Positions 22,110 through 27,044 of a stretch of 27,044 nucleotides of DNA are shown in pieces. Source of the stretch: Allocoleopsis sp036703385 (GTDB taxonomy: Bacteria; Cyanobacteriota; Cyanobacteriia; Cyanobacteriales; Coleofasciculaceae); assembly GCF_036703385.1 (NCBI RefSeq), contig NZ_DATNPA010000312.1:1-27044 (forward strand), in the 5' to 3' direction. Position 1 is the first letter of the stretch. The number at the start of each line of letters is the position of its first letter. Both the position numbers and the translations under genes were made by a program. Below the pieces are notes generated by a model. It had not been told where the DNA came from, did not search any database, and saw only the letters and a program-made list of their open reading frames with translations.

Positions 22110-24605
22110 ATGAATAAACCTGTAATCTTATGTGTTGATGATGAGCAATCTATCCTGGATAGCCTGGAAATAGAGCTTCAAAAAATCTTAGGAGACGAAT
22201 ACCTAATTGAGACAGTCACTGGAGGGGCAGAGACTTTAACTTTATTAGAAGAATTAATAGAAGAGGAATATGAAATTCCTTTGATTATATCCGATTATCT
22301 AATGCCCTATATTAAAGGAGATGAACTCTTAAAACGTATCCATAGCATTTTACCGAAAACCCTCAAAATAATGCTGACAGGACAAGCAGATTTAGAAGCG
22401 GTAGGCAATGCTATTAAATATGCAAATTTGTATCGCTATATATCTAAACCCTGGCAGTTTGAAGACTTTAGACTAACAGTAGTAGAAGCTGTAAATAGTT
22501 ATCTTCAAGATAAAAAGCTAGCTCAACAAAATGCCCAACTCCAGCACATGAATCAGGAGTTGGAACAATTAAACTCGTCCTTAGAACAAAAAGTGGCTGA
22601 ACGCACGACTGAATTAGCCAAAGCCGAGGCAGAACTGCGCCAATCGGAAGAAAAATTTGCAGGAGCCTTTCGTTCTAGTCCTAGCGCTATTACGCTCATC
22701 CGGTTGAGTGATGGTTGCCATATCGAGGTCAATGATAGCTTCTGTCACTTCACGGGCTATACCCGTGAAGAAATCCTTGCTCATACCGCCCTTGAGCTGA
22801 ATCTGTGGGTGAATTGGGAAGCCCGCGCCCAACTGTTCCAGGTATTGTCCGAGAAAGGTACTATTCGCAACGATGAATTTGAGTTCCGAACCAAGTCCGG
22901 CGTTGTCAAAACAGCGCTGCTATCAGCCGAATTCATTCACCTGAATGGAGAACGCTGTGTCATTGCTGTGAGTCACGATATTAGCGAGCGCAAACAGGCA
23001 GAAGCCGCGATGCAGGAAGCGAAAGAAGCCGCTGAGCGAGCCAACCTAGCCAAAAGCCAATTCCTCGCGAATATGAGCCACGAACTCCGCACTCCGCTCA
23101 ATGCGATTCTCGGCTTCACTCAATTGCTCACCCGTGACTCATCCCTGACGCAAGAGCAACGCGATTTTATAGAAATTATCAATCGCAGCGGCGAACATTT
23201 ACTCGCACTCATTAATGACGTTCTGCAAATGTCCAAAATTGAAGTGGGGAAGGTGACTCTAGATCAACAAGACTGTGACCTGTACCACCTGCTGGACAGT
23301 CTTGAAGCCATGTTTCAGTTACCCGCTCAAAAGAAAAGCTTACAGTTAATTTTTGACCGGGCCCCCCGTATTCCTCGATATGTGCAAACTGACGAGAGTA
23401 AGCTGCGCCAAGTCTTAATCAACCTCCTGGGAAACGCGATCAAATTTACTGCCTCAGGACGTGTAACGCTGCGCGTAGGAATGGGGAATAGGGAATGGGG
23501 AATAGGGAATCGAGAAGAAGCTCAACCTATTCCCCACTGCCCACTCCCTAATGCCTACTCCCTCATCTTTGAAGTGGAAGACACTGGCCCCGGCATTGCA
23601 CCAGAAGACATGGACTTGATTTTTGAAGCGTTTACACAAACCGCAACGGGTCGGAAATCCTCCGAAGGAACTGGGTTAGGTTTGCCCATAAGTCGAAAAT
23701 TCGTGCAACTGATGGGGGGGGATATCACCGTTAACAGCCGTTTTGGGAAGGGAAGTGTTTTTAAGTTTGATGTTGAGGTTAGTCTCAGTTCGCCAGCTGA
23801 AATTCCGATGCTCCAGCCCACTCGCCGAGTCATCGGCTTAGAAGCTGGACAACCAGAGTATCGCATCTTGGTGGTTGACGATGCCCAAGAGAGTCGCCTT
23901 CTGCTGGTGAAACTTCTGGAATCGTTAGGCTTCTCAGTCCAGGAAGCAGTAAATGGTCAAGAAGCCCTAGAGCGGTGGAACACATTTCAACCTCACTTGA
24001 TTTGGATGGATATGCGGATGCCAGTGATGGATGGGTATGAAGCCACCGCCCAAATTAAAGCGAAGCAGAAGGAAAGAGAGAACACAGGAATAGGCGTAGA
24101 GGAGTTCCGGAATTTGAGTGAGGGGGGTAGGGAAGAACCAGAAAATCCCCAATCCAAAGTTGAAACGGTCATTATTGCCCTTACGGCTAGTGCCTTCGAG
24201 GAGGAGCGCAACCTAATTGTATCAGTCGGCTGTGATGACTTTGTGCGTAAACCCTTTCGAGAAGAAGTAATTTTTGAAAAAATGGCTCAATACCTGGGCG
24301 TGCGTTATGTCTATGAAGAGCTAGCCCCTTTAGAAAGCACAGAGCCAGTCGCTGCCAGAGGAAGTGCGCAAGGCAATCAACTGGATTCATCCTTTGTGCT
24401 ACAGCCTTCCTCGTTCCAAGTCATGCCACCGGAGTGGACTGATAAGCTGTACCAGGCGGTTGACTCTGTGAATGATGAAGAGATTTTCCGGCTCATGGAG
24501 CAAATCCCTTCTGTCTACACTCCTTTAGCCGAAGCCATAGCCGATTTGATCAAAAACTTTCGTTACGATCGCCTAATCGATTTGCTTGAAGCGGCTCAAA
24601 ATTAG
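22110..24605 (+). CDS. Hybrid histidine kinase, receiver-PAS-HisKA-HATPase-receiver, 831 aa
   Basis: The first receiver (1-130; Asp62 in SDYLMPYIKG, Lys113) is a paralogue of the preceding stand-alone regulator. A coiled coil (about 133-182) leads to a PAS domain (182-293, ending VSHDISERK) and a HisKA with His324 in NMSHELRTPLNAILGF. The ATPase has N box INLLGNAIKF, G1 DTGPGIAP and G2 GTGLGLPIS. A second receiver (585-735) has Asp634 in WMDMRMPVMDG and Lys714. The last 60 residues are a helical tail (PPEWTDKLYQAV) of the kind often found at the end of cyanobacterial hybrid kinases; it contains no histidine, so it is not an active Hpt domain. Two insertions, at about 457-484 in the ATPase and 653-683 in the second receiver, keep the frame. 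It is last in the operon and cytoplasmic. Confidence 0.93.
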   Translation: MNKPVILCVDDEQSILDSLEIELQKILGDEYLIETVTGGAETLTLLEELIEEEYEIPLIISDYLMPYIKGDELLKRIHSILPKTLKIMLTGQADLEAVGNAIKYANLYRYISKPWQFEDFRLTVVEAVNSYLQDKKLAQQNAQLQHMNQELEQLNSSLEQKVAERTTELAKAEAELRQSEEKFAGAFRSSPSAITLIRLSDGCHIEVNDSFCHFTGYTREEILAHTALELNLWVNWEARAQLFQVLSEKGTIRNDEFEFRTKSGVVKTALLSAEFIHLNGERCVIAVSHDISERKQAEAAMQEAKEAAERANLAKSQFLANMSHELRTPLNAILGFTQLLTRDSSLTQEQRDFIEIINRSGEHLLALINDVLQMSKIEVGKVTLDQQDCDLYHLLDSLEAMFQLPAQKKSLQLIFDRAPRIPRYVQTDESKLRQVLINLLGNAIKFTASGRVTLRVGMGNREWGIGNREEAQPIPHCPLPNAYSLIFEVEDTGPGIAPEDMDLIFEAFTQTATGRKSSEGTGLGLPISRKFVQLMGGDITVNSRFGKGSVFKFDVEVSLSSPAEIPMLQPTRRVIGLEAGQPEYRILVVDDAQESRLLLVKLLESLGFSVQEAVNGQEALERWNTFQPHLIWMDMRMPVMDGYEATAQIKAKQKERENTGIGVEEFRNLSEGGREEPENPQSKVETVIIALTASAFEEERNLIVSVGCDDFVRKPFREEVIFEKMAQYLGVRYVYEELAPLESTEPVAARGSAQGNQLDSSFVLQPSSFQVMPPEWTDKLYQAVDSVNDEEIFRLMEQIPSVYTPLAEAIADLIKNFRYDRLIDLLEAAQN
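23478..23561. repeat. GGGGAATAGG-type palindromic repeat within the hybrid kinase ATPase domain
   Basis: Two copies of GGGGAATAGG (23483 and 23497) face CCTATTCCCC (23526-23535), giving an 11-bp stem in the coding strand, followed by CCCACTCCCT-type tracts. This GGGAAT/ATTCCC repeat is typical of spacers in filamentous cyanobacteria. Here it encodes about 28 extra residues (GMGNREWGIGNREE and following) between the N box and G1 box. Confidence 0.7.
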
Positions 24606-24649
24606 AAACTCAAAGGCAATGGGTCACAGTTGCATACATTCCAGGGTAA

Positions 24650-24670
24650 GGGCACGATCGGATCGTGCCC
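24650..24670. terminator. Hairpin GGGCACGAT / ATCGTGCCC between convergent genes
   Basis: A perfect 9-bp stem with a 3-base loop lies 45 bases after the hybrid kinase stop. There is no T-tract, but a second small palindrome (CAAGA/TCTTG, 24673-24684) follows. It probably serves as a terminator for one or both converging genes, or is a dispersed GGGCACG-type repeat. Confidence 0.4.
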
Positions 24671-24752
24671 CTCAAGAAATCTTGCAAAACAGGTGGGCTA
24701 GACGCGGCCTCATCCTGCTTGATGCGATCGCTTAGCTTTGCCAAACTACACC

Positions 24753-25934
24753 TTAGGCACCGACGGCAAACTGAATTTTCAGGTAATCTTCTTCCATCTT
24801 GGCTCCAGAAGGTTGCAGAGCCGCTAAGGCTTGGGGGAGTACTAAGTTACGCCGATGGTTGCCAATCCGCACATTGAGTTCATCCCCTGTTTTGCTCAGC
24901 TGTATCCGGTCTTTTGGTATACCAGGCAGGTAGAGTTCTAGGCTGTATTGGTTATTGTTCTGTACTACCCGAATCGTGCTTTCCTGATAGTAGACCTGAG
25001 TTGGGTCTTCCGAAGCATACAGCGTTTCCTTCAATCGCTCCAAAGCCTGTAAGCCACACATCTCTTCTGAGTAGAGAGGAACCTCTTTCACCGGTAGGGG
25101 ATGGAAGTTTTCGTGAATTTCCTGGCGGTACTGCTGTTGATTCTCCTTCCAGCGCTGGAAGAAGGGGTCAGTAACTTGATCGGGAATAATCCGATTCGCC
25201 ACAACTAAATCAGTTGCGACATTGTACAGGCTCAAGTAGGCATGGGCACGTAACGATTCTTTAATCACCATCTTTTCGGGATTGGTGACTAAACGCACCG
25301 AGGTTTGGGTGTTGTCCGTGAGTACCTTTTCCAGAGCTTCAATTTGCTCGTAGAATTCGTAGGGAGCATCCATCACCTCTTTGTCAGGCAAGGAAAAACC
25401 TGCGATCGGTTTCCACAAGGGTTCGACAAGTGGTCTTAAGGCAACCGACATTTTTTGCAGTGGCTTATAAAAGCGGCGCATATACCAGCCACTGACTTCT
25501 GGTAAGCTCAATAACCGCAAAGCCGTACCCGTAGGCGCAGAGTCAATAATCAGGACATCGTACTCATTTTCGTCATAGTGACGTTTCATGCGCACGAGAC
25601 CGAAAATTTCATCCATGCCAGGAAGAATGGCCAATTCTTCTGCTTGAACGCCGTCTAATCCTCGTGCTTGCAGAACCTGAGTGATATATCGCTTAACTGC
25701 ACCCCAGTTTCCTTCCAATTCCATCAGAGCGTCGAGTTCGGCTCCCCATAGATTTGGACGAACTAATCGGGGTTCATGGCTGAGTTCAAGATCAAAACTA
25801 TCTGCCAAAGAGTGAGCGGGGTCGGTACTCAGGACAAGTGTTCGATAGCCGAGTTCAGCACAACGGAGTCCGGTAGCAGCAGCAACGGAAGTCTTTCCGA
25901 CTCCTCCCTTGCCGGTCATAAGAATTACACGCAT
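24753..25934 (-). CDS. Get3d/ArsA-family ATPase with C-terminal HSP20-like domain, 393 aa
   Basis: This is a SIMIBI-class P-loop ATPase. It has the deviant Walker A GKGGVGKTS at residues 9-17, switch I STDPAHSLADSFD, and switch II IDSAPTGTALRLLSLPE, all in register with the ArsA/Get3 family. The last 80 residues (from about STIRVVQNNNQYSLEL) form an HSP20/alpha-crystallin-like beta domain, the arrangement known for Get3d of cyanobacteria and plastids. No CxxC zinc motif is present, unlike canonical Get3, and no ArsA tandem duplication. Arsenite pumping is therefore unlikely, and a role in handling membrane or photosynthesis-linked client proteins is more plausible; clients are not known from this sequence. 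It lies 76 bp downstream of the DUF2358 gene on the same strand and is probably cytoplasmic. Confidence 0.9.
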   Translation of the reverse strand: MRVILMTGKGGVGKTSVAAATGLRCAELGYRTLVLSTDPAHSLADSFDLELSHEPRLVRPNLWGAELDALMELEGNWGAVKRYITQVLQARGLDGVQAEELAILPGMDEIFGLVRMKRHYDENEYDVLIIDSAPTGTALRLLSLPEVSGWYMRRFYKPLQKMSVALRPLVEPLWKPIAGFSLPDKEVMDAPYEFYEQIEALEKVLTDNTQTSVRLVTNPEKMVIKESLRAHAYLSLYNVATDLVVANRIIPDQVTDPFFQRWKENQQQYRQEIHENFHPLPVKEVPLYSEEMCGLQALERLKETLYASEDPTQVYYQESTIRVVQNNNQYSLELYLPGIPKDRIQLSKTGDELNVRIGNHRRNLVLPQALAALQPSGAKMEEDYLKIQFAVGA

Positions 25935-26010
25935 GGATGATTCTGCGACACAGTTGTTTGCGTCTGCCTTATATGTGTTTACATTATTTATTATCTCTTT
26001 AATTTTTTTT

Positions 26011-26388
26011 TTAGAACGGCAGATGTTGTTTTAGTACATCCAATCGAGAGCAGTCCCAGTAGTCAATATGGGACGTAATCAGTTCGTCAGCATTGAGCTT
26101 TAATTCACTCCAGCCGGGGATTGCAATTCGAGGACGCCAGGGTAAGGGTGTAGTCCAGCGGAGTGTCCAGCGCGTCTTAATAGTGTGTCCTGACCGCTGA
26201 ATCTCATGGAGATCGAGCTTGGGTTCACCGAACCATGTGTTGATAAAACTTATCATTTTCTTGTAACGCTCTATGCCCTGGAACTGGTTCATCGGGTCTT
26301 TAAAGAAGACATCGGGCGCATAGATGTTGTAGGTTTGGTCCGCTGGGAAGCGTTGATAGTCTTCTTTGAGGATTTGGATAATGTCCAT
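26011..26388 (-). CDS. DUF2358 protein (NTF2/SnoaL-like fold), 125 aa
   Basis: The sequence MDIIQILKEDYQRFPADQTY followed by YAPDVFFKDPMNQFQGIERY matches DUF2358, a small family shared by cyanobacteria and plant plastids with an NTF2-like cone fold. WTLRWTTPLPWRPRIAIPGW is the other recognisable block. I chose ATG 26388 because this is where family similarity begins; the 23 residues upstream in frame (from 26457) are Cys/Ser-rich and unlike the family. Most members have no known function. The gene precedes the Get3d-like gene with a 76-bp gap in the same direction, so a shared transcript is possible. A pairing of the two functions is only suggested by position. Confidence 0.8.
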   Translation of the reverse strand: MDIIQILKEDYQRFPADQTYNIYAPDVFFKDPMNQFQGIERYKKMISFINTWFGEPKLDLHEIQRSGHTIKTRWTLRWTTPLPWRPRIAIPGWSELKLNADELITSHIDYWDCSRLDVLKQHLPF

Positions 26389-26514
26389 CGAATTCCAGAG
26401 GCTCTCTAATCCACTTATACAGCTACAGTAGGGTATGCTGTATCGAAATAGAAGCAATGCTGCTGCCTTGCTTTTACCAATTCTGGTTTAAAAGCCTAAT
26501 ATCCAGTTCGCTTT

Positions 26515-27018
26515 TTATGGGTTGTTAGTTGTTCTCGGTACTTGAGAAACACGGTCTAAGCCCACTGCGATAAAAAGTTTTTCCCAAGCATCTGCTAGGT
26601 TCTGGTCATTTGGGCGATCGCGTCGCAGCTTCACCAGTTCTGCCAGCATTTCATACCACAGTTTAGCTCTTGCATAGAGAATAATACGCTCTTCCGGAGT
26701 TGCTTGCTGGAGGCGACGTGCAAGAATTGGAGGAGATGCGACTCGCGTGATGCCACCTTGAGCAAACTGATCATTTGACCGATCTGGGGTTGTGGAATCA
26801 CAGGTTACCCTTAACTGCCACGTATATTGTTGACCAACTGCCAGGGTGTAGGGTTTAGCCAAACTTAAGCTCATGATGCCAGGGGTGCCTACAGAGCCGT
26901 CAGCAGATTTGGTCAAAGGATAGATGGCTGAGTAAATCTTGTGACCATTAGTATCTTTCAGAGTAAACTCTATTGCTGGTGCTGCTGCTGCTCCACCCCA
27001 ATCACTCATCCTAGGCAT
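26515..27018 (-). CDS. DUF928 protein lacking its N-terminal part, 167 aa (possible pseudogene)
   Basis: The core IEFTLKDTNG ... PLTKSADGSVGTPGIMSLSL ... LAVGQQYTWQLRVTCD, followed by a helical C-terminus (YARAKLWYEMLAELVKLRRD), matches DUF928, a cyanobacterial family often found beside CHAT and haemagglutinin-like genes. Full-length members start with a signal peptide and roughly 80 more residues. Here all three minus-strand frames meet a stop close to ATG 27018 (TAA two codons before it, with TAG and TGA in the other two frames just around it). The protein must therefore begin at 27018 or at the Met three codons later, and it lacks any export signal. Either it is a 5'-truncated relic or the missing half lies shifted beyond the edge. 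No ribosome site is evident. Confidence 0.72.
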   Translation of the reverse strand: MPRMSDWGGAAAAPAIEFTLKDTNGHKIYSAIYPLTKSADGSVGTPGIMSLSLAKPYTLAVGQQYTWQLRVTCDSTTPDRSNDQFAQGGITRVASPPILARRLQQATPEERIILYARAKLWYEMLAELVKLRRDRPNDQNLADAWEKLFIAVGLDRVSQVPRTTNNP

Positions 27019-27044
27019 GTACGATTACCAACTCGTAAACATAC

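Noticed and set aside
24420..24605. Hpt phosphotransfer domain at the end of the hybrid kinase
   Set aside because: The helical tail has no histidine, so it cannot be a functional Hpt.
26389..26457. Longer DUF2358 protein starting at 26457
   Set aside because: The 23 added residues are unlike the family, whose similarity begins at ATG 26388.

Overview
The window looks like chromosomal DNA of a cyanobacterium, most likely a filamentous or large-genome one. The octamer GCGATCGC (HIP1) recurs inside and between genes on both strands. Several proteins are of types typical of cyanobacteria: two-partner-secretion haemagglutinin-like exoproteins, a secreted TPR-CHAT protein, DUF928, DUF2358, a Ycf29-like regulator, a Get3d/ArsA-type ATPase, and a relic of cytochrome c6. 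Short degenerate repeats and hairpin-rich spacers of the kind that litter cyanobacterial genomes are common, and some have invaded coding sequence. Species cannot be assigned from sequence alone.

Layout. (1) 1-9593, minus strand: a probable operon of two tandem TPS-type beta-helical exoproteins (start 9593, then 5110), followed by a TPR-CHAT protein that runs off the left edge. (2) 9753-10367, plus: a small cupin protein abutting the C-terminal fragment of a DDE transposase. (3) 10475-14517, minus: a membrane MASE1-PAS-GAF histidine kinase preceded by a receiver-LuxR response regulator. (4) 14885-17347, minus: glucose-6-phosphate isomerase (pgi) and a TspO/MBR membrane protein, separated by a repeat-rich spacer. 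(5) 17569-18324, plus: a lipoprotein of SGNH-hydrolase type. (6) 18403-19473, minus: an exported TPR protein preceded by the broken start of a cytochrome c6 gene. (7) 19739-24605, plus: a tight three-gene signalling operon (receiver-PAS-kinase, stand-alone receiver, receiver-PAS-kinase-receiver hybrid). (8) 24753-27018, minus: a Get3d/ArsA-like ATPase, a DUF2358 protein, and a DUF928 protein that appears to lack its N-terminal part.

How the parts fit. The left third encodes cell-surface material: two large secreted beta-helix proteins and an exported CHAT protein whose His and Cys are intact. DUF928, a family I associate with the same neighbourhoods, lies at the far right edge, but no TpsB/FhaC outer-membrane transporter is present, so the exporter must be elsewhere. 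The middle and right hold three histidine kinases and two separate response regulators. The 19739-24605 group could form a local multistep phosphorelay, because receivers and kinases are adjacent and the middle receiver is a paralogue of the first domain of the hybrid kinase.

The most notable observations are: the TPS/CHAT cluster, whose two exoproteins share a conserved 5' leader and a precisely spaced C-terminal cysteine pair; the petJ relic; dispersed repeats expanded in frame inside two kinases; a possible non-canonical bilin-type GAF; and the truncated DUF928 gene.
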